DNA of 64,000 bases from Streptomyces sp. 7-21 (GCF_016741785.1 NZ_JAERRL010000011.1:1-64000); one strand, 5' to 3'; positions 41,130 through 50,603 are shown, counted from the stretch's first letter. Notes: a model not told the origin generated them from the letters alone. Program-made: numbers and translations.

Positions 41130-42839
41130 TCACTTGGCGTCCGCGTAGCACTCGGCCACAGCCGTCGTGAACGAGAAGCGCACCGGCGTCTCGCCGAAGG
41201 CCAGGCGCCCGGCCTCCTGCCCGGCCGCCGCGACCGCCTCCACCACGGCAGCGGCCTCCTCGTGCGGGCAGTGCACGATCACCTCGTCGTGCTGGAAGAA
41301 CACCAGCTCAGCCCGCGACCCCCGCAGCCGGGCGCGCAGCCCGGCCAGCATCAGCAGCGCCCACTCGGCGGCGCTGCCCTGCACCACGAAGTTCCGCGTG
41401 AACCGGCCCCGGGCCCGCGCCGCGGGGGTGGCGGCGGGCGGGGCGCTGTCCCCGTCCGCCGCCCCGTCCGCCACTGCGTACGGCGCGTCGCCGGATCCGC
41501 CGTCCCCGCTGTCCCCGGGCCGCTGCCCGGCGGGCGGGCAGGTGCGGCCCAGCCAGGTGCGCACCAGCTCCCCGCGCTCCCCGGCGCGCGCCGCCTCGTC
41601 CACGTACGCGACCGCGTCGGGGAACCGGCGCCGCAGCCGGGCCAGATGACGCAGGCCGTCCCCCGACGTCTGGCCGTAGACGGCGCCGAGCAGCGCCAGC
41701 TTCGCCTGCTCCCGGTCCCCGCTGAAGCCGAGGCGCCCCAGCTCGGCGTACAGGTCGCCCGTGCCGCTGGCCGCCGCCATCAGCCCCCGGTCCCGCGAGA
41801 TGGCCGCCAGCACCCGCGGCTCCAGCTGGTCGGCGTCAGCGACCACCAGCCGCCAGCCCGGGTCGGCCACCACCGCCCGCCGCAGCACCCGGGGAATCTG
41901 GAGGGCGCCGCCGCCATTGCTCGTCCAGCGGCCGGTCGGCGTGCCGCCCGGAACGTACTCCGTGCGGAACCGGCCGTCGCGCACCCAGTCCCGCAGCCAC
42001 GACCAGCCGTGCGCCGTCCAGATCCGGTACAGCCTCTTGTACTCCAGCAGCGGCGCCACCGCCGGGTGATCGACCTGGCGCAGCTCCCAGGAACGCGTCG
42101 AGGCGAGCCGGATGCCCGCCCGCCGGAACGCCCCGATGACATCGGCCGGGAGGTCAGGCCGCACCCGCACGCCCTCGCCGAAGGCCCGCGATATCCGCTC
42201 CGCCAGCTCGGCCAGCCGCCGCGGCTCCCCGCCGCCCGGGTACCGCTCGCCCAGCAGCTGCGCCAGCAGCTCCCGGTGGATGTCCTCCCGCCACGGCAGG
42301 CCCGCCTGCCGCAGCTCGGCCGCGATCAGCGTCCCGGCCGACTCCGCCGCCAGCAGCAGCCGCAGCCGCTCCGGACGGGCGGCGGCGGCCGTGCGCGCCA
42401 GCTGTGCCGCGTACACCTCCCGCAGCACAAGCAGCGGGTCCGCGTCCGCCGGCAGCGGGGCGGGCCCCGCCTCGAACAGCGACGGCTGGACGGAGTCCGC
42501 CGCGGCCGGCGGCGGGTCCTCGGGCACCGGCAGCCCCCGCAGCCGCGCCCAGGCGGCGGCGAGCGAACGGGGCTGCCCGTGCCGCCCCTCGTAGCCGAGG
42601 AGCACCGCCTCGGCGGCCTCCACGTCGTAGCACCGCTCCACCCGCACGCCCTCCCGCAGCAGCGGGGGATAGGCGTCGGCCGTGGACCGCCACACCCACC
42701 GGGACACGCCGGGACGGGCGCGCACCGCCTCCGCCAGGGACGCCGCCGACTCCACCGGCCCGGCGGCGCCGCCCCGCTCGTCAAGCGGGCACAGCCGGAC
42801 CGAGCCGTCGCCGTACCGCGCCACCGCCCATCTGCCCAT
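41130..42839 (-). CDS. Family-A DNA polymerase with degenerate exonuclease domain
   Basis: The 569-residue protein is the short bifunctional-type family-A polymerase of actinobacteria. Motif A is VVADADQLEPRVLA (catalytic Asp and Glu), motif B is DREQAKLALLGAVYGQ and motif C is FFQHDEVIVHC, so polymerase activity is expected. The N-terminal 180 residues take the place of the 3'-5' exonuclease domain but lack the DxE motif that binds metal, and no 5'-nuclease domain is present. It is a second, accessory polymerase, not the housekeeping PolA. An unusual low-complexity insert (about 445-485) lies between motifs B and C. ATG 42839 is divergent from the reductase gene. Confidence 0.88.
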   Translation of the reverse strand: MGRWAVARYGDGSVRLCPLDERGGAAGPVESAASLAEAVRARPGVSRWVWRSTADAYPPLLREGVRVERCYDVEAAEAVLLGYEGRHGQPRSLAAAWARLRGLPVPEDPPPAAADSVQPSLFEAGPAPLPADADPLLVLREVYAAQLARTAAAARPERLRLLLAAESAGTLIAAELRQAGLPWREDIHRELLAQLLGERYPGGGEPRRLAELAERISRAFGEGVRVRPDLPADVIGAFRRAGIRLASTRSWELRQVDHPAVAPLLEYKRLYRIWTAHGWSWLRDWVRDGRFRTEYVPGGTPTGRWTSNGGGALQIPRVLRRAVVADPGWRLVVADADQLEPRVLAAISRDRGLMAAASGTGDLYAELGRLGFSGDREQAKLALLGAVYGQTSGDGLRHLARLRRRFPDAVAYVDEAARAGERGELVRTWLGRTCPPAGQRPGDSGDGGSGDAPYAVADGAADGDSAPPAATPAARARGRFTRNFVVQGSAAEWALLMLAGLRARLRGSRAELVFFQHDEVIVHCPHEEAAAVVEAVAAAGQEAGRLAFGETPVRFSFTTAVAECYADAK

Positions 42840-42964
42840 GCCCCGAGTCTCGCAGGCGGCACTGACAGCCGCTGGGGTGGACGGGACGGCCGGGGTGGGG
42901 TGTGCTCATGGTGCGGACGGCGTGCACCGGGCACGCCGCAGCGAAGGAACGGAGGACAGCGGGA

Positions 42965-43903
42965 ATGCGCATCGCGGTGATCGGAGCGGGCGGCGTCGGC
43001 GGCTACTTCGGCGCACGGCTGCGGGCCGGAGGCAACGACGTCACCTTCGTCGCGCGCGGCGCCCACCTGGCGGCCATGCGCCGCTCCGGGCTGCTGGTGC
43101 GCGGGCCGCTGGGGGAGATCCGCACCCCGCCCGGCTGTGCCGTCGGCGACCCGGCGGACCTCGGCCCCACCGACCTCGTGCTCGTCGCCGTGAAGCTGTG
43201 GGACACCGAGGAGGTCGCCGCGCGGCTGCGTCCCCTCACCGAGCAGGGGGCGTACGTGCTGTCGCTCCAGAACGGGGTGCACAAGGACGACATCCTCCGC
43301 CGCCATCTGCCCGCCGCCTCCGTGCTGGGCGGCACCTGCTTCGTCTCCGCCGTCATCGAGGAGCCCGGCGTCGTCGGCTACCGCGGCACGCTGGGCCGGC
43401 TGGCGTTCGGCCCCTACGAGCCGGGGCAGGAGGACATCGCCCGGCGGCTGCTCGACGCCTGCCGCGCGGCGGGCGTGGAGGCGGATCTCAGCGCCGACGT
43501 CAGGCGCGTGATCTGGGAGAAGTTCGTCTTCCTCGTGGGCCTGTCGGGAGCCACCGCCAGCGTCCGCCAGCCGATCGGGGTGATCCTCGCCCACGACCGC
43601 ACCCGGGCGCTGCTGCGCGACCTGATGGCCGAGACCGCCGCGGTGGCGCGGGCGTCGGGCGTCGGCCTGGACGAGGGGTTCGCCGACCGCCAGCTCGCGT
43701 TCTGCGACACCCTTCCGTCGGGCATGACCTCCTCGCTCCACCAGGACCTGCAGCGGGGCAACCGCCTCGAACTGCCGTGGCTCAGCGGGGGAGTGGCCGA
43801 CCTCGCCGGCCCCCTGGGCATCCCTGTGCCGAGGAACCGCGCCGTGGCCGACATCCTCGCCCCGTACGTGCACGGCACGCCCGCCGAGCCCGCCGCGTCG
43901 TAG
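42965..43903 (+). CDS. 2-dehydropantoate 2-reductase family protein
   Basis: The 312-residue protein starts [20 protein letters not shown], a Rossmann NADP-binding motif, and has [16 protein letters not shown] and LSLQNGV, the PanE/ApbA signature. The C-terminal helical domain contains the expected conserved Lys in [17 protein letters not shown] and the Glu/Asn pattern in [17 protein letters not shown] (pieces). The reaction would be reduction of ketopantoate to pantoate in CoA biosynthesis, but many paralogues use other 2-keto acids, and the context does not point to CoA. ATG 42965 follows GGAGG. Confidence 0.85.
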   Translation: MRIAVIGAGGVGGYFGARLRAGGNDVTFVARGAHLAAMRRSGLLVRGPLGEIRTPPGCAVGDPADLGPTDLVLVAVKLWDTEEVAARLRPLTEQGAYVLSLQNGVHKDDILRRHLPAASVLGGTCFVSAVIEEPGVVGYRGTLGRLAFGPYEPGQEDIARRLLDACRAAGVEADLSADVRRVIWEKFVFLVGLSGATASVRQPIGVILAHDRTRALLRDLMAETAAVARASGVGLDEGFADRQLAFCDTLPSGMTSSLHQDLQRGNRLELPWLSGGVADLAGPLGIPVPRNRAVADILAPYVHGTPAEPAAS

Positions 43904-43925
43904 CGGTCCCGCGGAAGGACACCCG

Positions 43926-44820
43926 ATGCCTGTTCCCGCCTGGTTCACCCGCGCCCGCTTCGGGCTGTTCGTCCACTTCGGCCTGTACTCGCTGGCCGCC
44001 CGCCACGAGTGGGTGATGCACCGCGAGCGCAGGCCCCCGAGGAATCCGCCCGCTACCTGCGCTACTTCGATCCCGAGGCCGGCGCGCCGGCATGCGGTAC
44101 GCCGTGCTGACGGCCAAGCATCACGAGGGCTTCTGCCTGCGGGACTCGCGGCTGACCGGCTTCACCGCCGCGCACGCGCCCGCGGGCCCCGGCGACGTCG
44201 CCACGCCCGAGCGGTACCAGCCGGCCCGGCCGCTGCTCTCGGGCGGCGTGCCGGTGCCGTGGGAGGCGTGCCAGACGCGCAACGGCAGCTGGGGGTACGA
44301 CCGGGACAACCGCAACGCCAAGAGCGCCGGGCTGCTGCTGCGGATGCTCATCGACGGGGTGTCGAAGAACGGCAATATGCTGCTGAACGTGGGCCCGACC
44401 GGACGCGGCGAGTTCGCCCCGGCGGCCCTGGCCGTCCTGGAGGAGAGCGGGGCGTGGATGCGGCTCCACGAGCGTTCCGTCCGCGGCGCGGGCCCCGCCC
44501 CGTTCACCCCGCCGCCCGACGTCCGCTGCACCCGCCGGGGGGCGACCGCCTCTACCCCCACCTGTTCGCCTGGCCGTTCGGGCACGTCCACCTGCCCGGC
44601 CTGGCGGGCAGGGTCGCCTACGCGCAGCTGCTGCACGACGCCTCGGAAGTCGCCTGCCACGGGACCGGCCCGGCGGCCACATCCGCCCAGACCGCCACGG
44701 GCGGCCAGCCCGCTTAGGACGCTGACGCTCACGCTGCCCGCGGTCCGTCCCGATGCCGTGCCGGTGATCGAGCTGTTCCTGACCGGCGAGGCGGCGCAGG
44801 AGCTGCCGGACGAGCCGTGA
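43926..44820 (+). pseudogene. Alpha-L-fucosidase GH29, deleted and frameshifted
   Basis: The start [20 protein letters not shown] (from ATG 43926) is a perfect GH29 N-terminus. After about 44040 the frame shifts; [20 protein letters not shown] continues from 44091, then FTAAHAPAG is joined directly to [10 protein letters not shown], so about 130-140 residues, including the catalytic nucleophile Asp region (WFD), are missing. A further shift near 44540 puts [20 protein letters not shown] into the first frame, and RTLTLTLPAVRPDAVPVIELFL returns to the second before the stop at 44818-44820. The gene cannot make an active fucosidase. It lies 22 bases after the reductase gene. Confidence 0.85.
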
Positions 44821-44923
44821 CGCGCGGTGCCGTCATCAGCAACAAAGCAGCAGCAGAAGGCGCAGCAAAAAAGCAAGGGTGCTACGCACTGCACTCCTTG
44901 CCATTCTCAACGTATAGCGCACA

Positions 44924-44946
44924 GGGGGCCTTGCGGCAAGACCCCC
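44924..44946. promoter_or_regulatory. Rifamycin-associated-element-like inverted repeat
   Basis: GGGGG and CCCCC arms with the core GGCCTTGCGGCAAGACC form a near-perfect 23-base inverted repeat (20 of 23 positions pair). It matches the known rifamycin-associated element found upstream of rifamycin-inducible genes in actinomycetes, including helR. It lies about 60 bases before the chosen helR start. Confidence 0.75.
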
Positions 44947-45006
44947 CTCATGCCGCAGAATCGCTGCCCTCAACCCGGAACCAGTGCATATGGGGGGATC
45001 TGCGCA

Positions 45007-47211
45007 GTGTGTGCGTCTTCGTCAGAGCCGTCAGCCAGCCCAGCAGTGCCTCGGGGCCCCGCGGCCGCCAGTGCGTTCGCCCTTCCCGGACGGCTCGCCG
45101 CCAAGGCCGATCCGGCGCTGATCGCCGCCGACGAGCGGCACTTCGCGGCCATCGCCGCGACCCTGGAGCGGACCATCGGCGAAACCACGGCCCGGCTGCA
45201 GGCCGTGCGCCGCGCGCCCGGCGGCGCGGGCCGCGCGGCCATGGACCGCGACGCGGAGATCCACCGGCTCACCGCCCGCCTGCGCGCCCTGCGCCGCCTC
45301 GGCCTGGAGACCTGCCTGGGGCGCATGGTCACAGCGGACGATCCCGAGCCGGTGTACATCGGGCGGCTCGGCCTCACCGACGACAGCGGCCGCCGCCTGC
45401 TCGTGGACTGGCGTGCCCCGGCAGCTGAGCCGTTCTTCGCGGCCACCCACGCCAACCCGATGGGCCTGGCCAGCCGCCGGAGGTACCGCTGGACCGGCGG
45501 CAGGATCACCGACTACTGGGACGAGGTGTTCACCCCCGACGGGCTGGCGGGCCACGCCGCACTGGACGACCAGTCGGCGTTCCTCGCCAGCCTGGGCGGC
45601 AGCAGGTCGGAGCGGATGCGGGACGTGCTCGCCACGATCCAGGCCGACCAGGACGCCGTCATCCGCGCCGGATCACGGGGTGCGCTCGTCGTCGACGGCG
45701 GACCGGGCACCGGGAAGACCGTCGTCGCGCTGCACCGCGCCGCCTACCTGCTCTACTCCGATCCGCGCCTGAACAGCGACCGCAGGGGCGGCGTGCTGTT
45801 CGTCGGCCCGCACCAGCACTACCTGTCGTACGTCGCCGACGTGCTGCCGCGCCTGGGCGAGGAGAGCGTCGTCACCTGCACCCTGCGCGACCTGGTCGCC
45901 GAGGGAGCCTCGGCGGTGCCCGAGCCCGACCCCCGGGCGGCGCGCCTGAAGGCATCGGCGGACATGGTGCGGGCGATCGAGAAGGCCGTCCGCTTCTATG
46001 AGGAACCGCCCGCCGAGGGCATGACGGTCACCGCCGGCTGGTCGGAGGTCTGGCTGAGCGCCGATGACTGGGCCGAGGCGTTCGAGGCGCCGGCCCCGGG
46101 CACGCCCCACAACGAAGCGCGCGAGCAGATCTGGGAGGCGCTCACCGAGATCGTCAGCGACAAGCTCGGCGGCGAGATAGCGCCCGAGCTGCTGAGCCGC
46201 TCACTGCGGCAGGACGAGGAACTCGTCACCGCGTTCCGCCGCGCCTGGCCGCTGCTGGAGGCCGCCGATGTCGTCGGCGACCTGTGGACGGTCCCGGCCT
46301 ATCTGCGGCTGTGCGCGCCCTGGCTCAGCGCCGACGACGCCCGCGTGCTGCGTCGCGCCGACCCGTCGGCCTGGACGCTGTCCGATCTGCCGCTGCTGGA
46401 CGCGGCACGGCAGCGGCTCGGCGACCCGGAGGCGGTGCTGCGCAGACGCCGCCGCGAGGCTGTGGCCGCCGCCGAACGGGCACGCATGGCCGACGTCATC
46501 GACACCGTGGTCGCCGCCGACGACGACGGCGAGGGAGCGGTGACGATGCTGCGCGGCCAGGACCTGCGGGACGCCCTGGCCGACGACGAGGCCCTGCCGG
46601 CCGCCAGCCCTGGCCGGCTGGCGGGCCCGTTCGCGCACGTGGTGGTGGACGAGGCGCAGGAGCTGACCGATGCCGAATGGCAGATGCTGCTGCGCCGCTG
46701 CCCGTCCCGGAGCTTCACCATCGTCGGCGACCGCGCCCAGGCCAGACACGGCTTCGCCGAGTCGTGGCAGGAGCGGCTGGAGCGGGTCGGCTTCGAGCGG
46801 GTCCGCGTGGCCGCCCTGCGCACCAACTACCGGACGCCGCGCGAGGTCATGGCCGAGGCCGAGCCGGTCATCCGGGCCGTGCTGCCGGAGGTGCACGTGC
46901 CGGTCTCGGTCCGCGGCGGCGCGCCCGTCGTGCGCGGGCACGTCTCGGAGCGGGACGCCATTCTCGGCGACTGGCTGGCCACCCACGCCGAGGGCACCGC
47001 CTGTGTCATCGGTGACCCGTCGTTCCGGGGAAGGCCCCGGGTAAGGTCGCTGACCCCGCAGCTGGCGAAGGGGCTGGAGTTCGATCTGGTCATCCTCGTC
47101 CGCCCGGAGGAGTGGGGCGAGGGCATCACCGGGGCGGTCGACCGGTACGTCGCGATGACCCGCGCTACCCAGCAGCTCGTTGTCCTCACCGAAGGGCGGG
47201 GCAACCGCTGA
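45007..47211 (+). CDS. helR: HelR, RNA polymerase recycling/rifamycin-resistance ATPase
   Basis: The 734-residue protein belongs to the HelD/HelR branch of superfamily 1. It has an N-terminal coiled-coil (LIAADERHFAAIAATLERTI), a HelD-specific domain (DWRAPAAEPFFAATHANPMGLASRRRYRW, pieces), Walker A GGPGTGKTVVALHRAAYLLY (about residue 231), Walker B VVVDEAQELTDAEW and late motifs LRTNYRTPREV and GLEFDLVIL. HelR displaces rifamycin from RNA polymerase and recycles stalled enzyme. The GTG 45007 start has GGGGGG nine bases upstream; ATG 44950 is an alternative. The rifamycin-associated element upstream supports the name. Confidence 0.9.
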   Translation: MCASSSEPSASPAVPRGPAAASAFALPGRLAAKADPALIAADERHFAAIAATLERTIGETTARLQAVRRAPGGAGRAAMDRDAEIHRLTARLRALRRLGLETCLGRMVTADDPEPVYIGRLGLTDDSGRRLLVDWRAPAAEPFFAATHANPMGLASRRRYRWTGGRITDYWDEVFTPDGLAGHAALDDQSAFLASLGGSRSERMRDVLATIQADQDAVIRAGSRGALVVDGGPGTGKTVVALHRAAYLLYSDPRLNSDRRGGVLFVGPHQHYLSYVADVLPRLGEESVVTCTLRDLVAEGASAVPEPDPRAARLKASADMVRAIEKAVRFYEEPPAEGMTVTAGWSEVWLSADDWAEAFEAPAPGTPHNEAREQIWEALTEIVSDKLGGEIAPELLSRSLRQDEELVTAFRRAWPLLEAADVVGDLWTVPAYLRLCAPWLSADDARVLRRADPSAWTLSDLPLLDAARQRLGDPEAVLRRRRREAVAAAERARMADVIDTVVAADDDGEGAVTMLRGQDLRDALADDEALPAASPGRLAGPFAHVVVDEAQELTDAEWQMLLRRCPSRSFTIVGDRAQARHGFAESWQERLERVGFERVRVAALRTNYRTPREVMAEAEPVIRAVLPEVHVPVSVRGGAPVVRGHVSERDAILGDWLATHAEGTACVIGDPSFRGRPRVRSLTPQLAKGLEFDLVILVRPEEWGEGITGAVDRYVAMTRATQQLVVLTEGRGNR

Positions 47212-47246
47212 CGCGGGCGGGCCCCCGCTTCTCCCGGGCCGGGCCC

Positions 47247-48542
47247 TCAGGCGTGCGGGTAGGCCACCATGGTTTCGGAGACCCCGTCCCAGAACAGGCC
47301 GTAGCCAGCGGTGTCACCGAAGGGAAAGTCGATGGTGGGGTCCTCGATCTCCGCGAGCTCACCTGACCGCATGTCGAGCTGCACCGGGTCGTCAGTCCAG
47401 CTGTACCCGTAGGCCATGCCCTCGTCGGTCACGATCTCGAACCGCAGCTGGTGCGTGGTCTCGGTCCGCTCGTAGCACACCCCGCTGCCCGTCTCCAGAT
47501 CGAACACACGGGGCCCGTTGGTCAGGTAGCGGCCGTTGGCCGACAGCCTGGAGCCGGCGCCGGTCGTCACCTGTTCCCCCTCGCAGCGGATCGACGCGAG
47601 CGTCTGGCCCGAGGCACTGTCCACCACGTGCCACAGGAACCCGTCCGTCTCCCCGGCCTCGTCCCAGCCGGTGAGCAGGAGGTTGTCGGTGACGGCCGAC
47701 ACCACCGGCTCCTCGTCCGGGTCGGCGTTGTCCGGCCGGAGGTCTTCGGCCGACCAGCCGTCCGGCACCCAGTAGCCGGAGTCGTCGATGCCCCTGGTGA
47801 CGGTGGTGAGGAGCGGGCCGTTCTCGGTCAGCGCCACTACCTGCCGGTCGGCGTCGCAGTCGGGGCAGCCAGCGGGCGGCGCGAGCTCGTCGAGCTGGTA
47901 CTCGGTGGTGTCTCCCGTCGCCGGGTCGACGGCGACCACGGTGTCGCCGTCGTCCTCCACCACCAGCCCGGTGCCGAGACCGTGGACGTCTCCCTCGCCC
48001 TCCACCTCGACGTGGACCGGCTCGACCCCGGAGCCGGACGGGACCTCGTCGAGGATCACGGGGAAGATGTCGATCGAGACGACCTCCCGGCCGACGTTGA
48101 TCGCGTCGGCGTCCGTGGTCCCGGAGGACCAGGCCACCAGGTACTCCTTGCCGCCGACGGCCGACACGAGGTAGGGCAGGTTGGTGTTGCCGAGCGGCTG
48201 GAGGAGGACGCTGCTCCACTGCTTCTCGCCGGTGGCGGCGTCCAGCACGGTGAAGCGGTAGCCGTCCTCCTGCTCCGAGTAGACGGCGACCGCTCCGGAC
48301 CGGGGCAGCGGGATCTGCGTCCCCTCCAGGTCCGACTCCCAGCCACGGCTGGTGTCGTACAGCGACGGCACGGACAGCTGGATGCTGGGCGGCTCCTGGC
48401 TCGCCTCCGCCTGCTGCTCGGCCCCGCCCCCGCCGTCCTGGGCGCTGCCGGTTCCCTGCTCCTCCCCGTCTCCCGAACCGGAGCACGCCGTGAGCAGCGC
48501 TCCCACCGTGACCAGACCGAGGGCCAGCTTCGCTCGGCGCAT
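47247..48542 (-). CDS. Lipoprotein with PQQ-type beta-propeller
   Basis: The 431-residue protein has a lipoprotein signal: MRRAKLALGLVTVGALLTAC with the lipobox Cys at residue 20. An acidic Gly/Gln linker follows, then a propeller of WD/PQQ-like repeats (VLDAATGEKQWSSVLLQPL, AVDPATGDTTEYQL, VVDSASGQTLASIRC, VFDLETGSGVCYE). The four DxxTGxxxW-like units are the marks of PQQ-type repeats. It is anchored on the outer face of the membrane; no partner is known. ATG 48542 follows GGAAGGG. It converges with helR across a 35-base gap. Confidence 0.8.
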   Translation of the reverse strand: MRRAKLALGLVTVGALLTACSGSGDGEEQGTGSAQDGGGGAEQQAEASQEPPSIQLSVPSLYDTSRGWESDLEGTQIPLPRSGAVAVYSEQEDGYRFTVLDAATGEKQWSSVLLQPLGNTNLPYLVSAVGGKEYLVAWSSGTTDADAINVGREVVSIDIFPVILDEVPSGSGVEPVHVEVEGEGDVHGLGTGLVVEDDGDTVVAVDPATGDTTEYQLDELAPPAGCPDCDADRQVVALTENGPLLTTVTRGIDDSGYWVPDGWSAEDLRPDNADPDEEPVVSAVTDNLLLTGWDEAGETDGFLWHVVDSASGQTLASIRCEGEQVTTGAGSRLSANGRYLTNGPRVFDLETGSGVCYERTETTHQLRFEIVTDEGMAYGYSWTDDPVQLDMRSGELAEIEDPTIDFPFGDTAGYGLFWDGVSETMVAYPHA

Positions 48543-48714
48543 CGCAGTGCAGATCCCTTCCTGTGGCAAGCCGTCAGCAACGTCCTCGCAGTGAAGCACC
48601 GAGCACCCGTCCGCGCCACCCGTCACATGGACGCGTACACCTAGCGCGCGCAGGCTCCGCGCCGTTTCCTCCCGGTACGGGCGCGGTGCCCCGTGCGACC
48701 CGAGGAGGCGGGCC

Positions 48715-49369
48715 ATGAGCGGACGGGACACGGCTGGTGCGGACGGCGGGCGGCAGGCGTCCTCGGCGCGGTCGCGGCGGTCCTCGCCGCCATGGCCGGC
48801 CCGCTGCTGGGCGGCGGCGCCGTCCGCGCGGCGGCTATCCCCGGTCCGGACGGCCGGTACGTCATCTACGGCACCACCGTGCCCGCCGGCCAGGGCGAGC
48901 GGTGCGACGGTGCGACGGGCGAACTGTACGTCCCCCTCCTCGTGCACGGCTCGGGCAACGACGTCGGCATGACCGACTGCGCCTCGGGCGACGCGCTGCC
49001 CGGCGGCCCCGGTGACTGGGCCGAAGGCGCCGTCTGGGCGCCCGGCGTGGTCCGCTACGGCGACCAGGACGTCATGTACTGCACCGCCTCGCGCGCGGGC
49101 AGCGGCCAGAAGTGCATCGGCCGGGCGGTCTCGGACTCCGCCTACGGGCCGTTCGGCGGCCCGGGCGAATGGGCCTGCCCGCCGGCCGGGCGGTGGGCCT
49201 CGGTCCGCTGCGTGTCCTGCCGGGCGACCATCCGGGCCCGGGCGGCATGGACGTCTTCACCGCCGCCGACGGCACCCCGCGGGTCGTGTGGCACTGGTGG
49301 GACGGCACCCTGCGCTACCCCATGACCGGCGTACTCGAACAAGGCGCCGACGGCTTCACCGTCCGCTGA
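48715..49369 (+). pseudogene. GH43-like secreted glycosidase, frameshifted and internally deleted
   Basis: ATG 48715 follows GAGGAGG and reads MSGRDTAGADGG; the signal peptide and domain start then appear in another frame (AAGVLGAVAAVLAAMAGPLLG, DGRYVIYGTTVPAG, VGMTDCASGDALPGGP, WAPGVVRYGDQDVMYCTAS). After CPPAGRWA (about 49195) it jumps to a third frame and to the C-terminal block GLGPLRVLPGDHPGPGGMDVF...RVVWHWWDG, ending at 49369. Intact streptomycete relatives have more than 100 residues between these blocks. The first frame change could be an error, but the deletion makes this a dead gene. Confidence 0.75.
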
Positions 49370-49388
49370 CCCTGCCGCCCGCGCGGCA

Positions 49389-49426
49389 CGCCGCCGGCCG
49401 GTCGCGCGCGTCACCGGCCGGCGGCG
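49389..49426. terminator. Bidirectional hairpin
   Basis: CGCCGCCGGCCGGT (49389-49402) pairs perfectly with ACCGGCCGGCGGCG (49413-49426) across a 10-base loop. It lies 20 bases after the GH43-like remnant and 9 bases from the stop of the converging small gene. Confidence 0.7.
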
Positions 49427-49434
49427 CCCGGATC

Positions 49435-49707
49435 TCAGTACCGCATCAGGGAACGGACCATGCGGCACGTCACGTCGGACGGCCGGCGCACCCCGATCAG
49501 CGGCGCGATGGCGCGTATCCGCGCGTCCGTCGCGTGCGCTGGGTGGTACACCCCGGCGTCGAGCAGGGCCGTCGCCAGCCGCATGGCCTTCAGCCTGCGG
49601 TTGTGCGACTCGTACCAGGCGCGCGGCTGCCCGGCGGGCAGCCGCTTCTTCTGCGGGAACGGAACGTTCATCGGGGACAGCGGAAGTGGTGTGACGACGG
49701 CGGCCAT
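49435..49707 (-). CDS. Small conserved-looking basic protein of unknown function
   Basis: The 90-residue protein starts at ATG 49707 after GGGAGGGA. It has a Pro-rich head (VVTPLPLSPMNVPFPQKKRLP), then RAWYESHNRRLKAMRLATALLDAGVY and IGVRRPSDVTCRMVRSLMR, basic and helical in character. Similar small proteins are common in Streptomyces, but I know no function. It is bounded by a terminator hairpin on one side and the protease remnant's promoter region on the other. Confidence 0.7.
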   Translation of the reverse strand: MAAVVTPLPLSPMNVPFPQKKRLPAGQPRAWYESHNRRLKAMRLATALLDAGVYHPAHATDARIRAIAPLIGVRRPSDVTCRMVRSLMRY

Positions 49708-49979
49708 TGGCGTCCCTCCCCAGGACTCGTGAACCAACCGAACGCCTCCCATGCTAGGGGCCACCACTGACAATCCCCCTGCTCAGACGGGTCCCACCGG
49801 CCCCGCCGGCCTCACCGGTCACGCCGGTCAACGGCGGGCTCAGCGGGGTCCGCGCACGGATTCCGAACAGTGGTCTAGACGTCTTGACACCCCGCCCCTG
49901 CTCTCGAACACAGTGACGAGAGTGCTCTCGGATCTCCCCTGTTCCACCCGGAGTTGGTGACGAGACACGAGAAGAACCC

Positions 49980-50551
49980 ATGAGACGCACCACCCCCTGC
50001 GGCGGCGATCCGTTCTGCACGGGCAACGCCCGCTGTTCCCTTGGTTTCTCGGTCCACGGCGGGTCCGTGACCGCGGGCCACTGCGGCTCAGCCGGCGCAA
50101 CGGTGTCCGGCTGGGACGGCACGGTGATCGGGACCTTCCAGGCTCCTCGTTCCCCGAGAACGGCTACGCGTGGGTCAGCGCCGGGAACGGCTGGTGGACG
50201 GAGCCGGTCGTCGGGGCCGGGCACCGTCTCAAACGCCCTGGTGCGCGGCTCGGCTGAGGCCCCCACCGGGTCCTCGGTCTGCCGTTCCGGCACGACCACT
50301 GGCTGGCACTGCGGCACACTGCTCGGCACGAACGAGACCGTGCAGTACGTGGGCGGGGAAGTCGTGCACGAGCTGACCCGGACCAGCGTCTGCGCCGAAC
50401 CGGGCGACTCCGGCGGCCCCTGCACCACGGCCGCCAGGGCCAGGGCGTCACCTCCGGCGGCTGGGGCGACTGCTCCAGCGGCGGCGGGACCTGGTTCCAG
50501 CCGGTCAACGAAATCCTCGCGGTGTACGGGCTGACCCTGCACACGGCCTGA
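49980..50551 (+). pseudogene. Streptogrisin-like S1 protease, truncated and frameshifted
   Basis: ATG 49980 runs into a mature-like streptogrisin sequence (RCSLGFSVHGGSVTAGHCG, catalytic His) without the usual signal and propeptide. At about 50140 the frame changes (SSFPENGYAWVSAG), changes back (TVSNALVRGS...TSVCAEPGDSGGP with the catalytic Ser, about 50400) and changes again for GVTSGGWGDCSSGGGTWFQPVNEILAVYG before the stop at 50551. The order and spacing of pieces follow a complete alpha-lytic/streptogrisin domain. Missing export signals and three frame changes mean it is inactive. A TTGACA at 49884-49889 may be part of an old promoter. Confidence 0.85.
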
Positions 50552-50564
50552 CCCGCGCGAAGGT

Positions 50565-50596
50565 GACGGGCCGGCGGTTGGTGTCGCCGGCCCGTC
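50565..50596. terminator. Bidirectional hairpin
   Basis: GACGGGCCGGCG (50565-50576) and CGCCGGCCCGTC (50585-50596) form a perfect 12-base-pair stem with an 8-base loop, between the protease remnant and the DUF397 remnant (stop 50604). Confidence 0.75.
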
Positions 50597-50603
50597 GCCG
50601 TGG

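Noticed and set aside
47215..47246. Terminator between helR and the lipoprotein gene
   Set aside because: Only a 5-base stem (GCGGG/CCCGC) with poor pairing; not convincing compared with the other hairpins.
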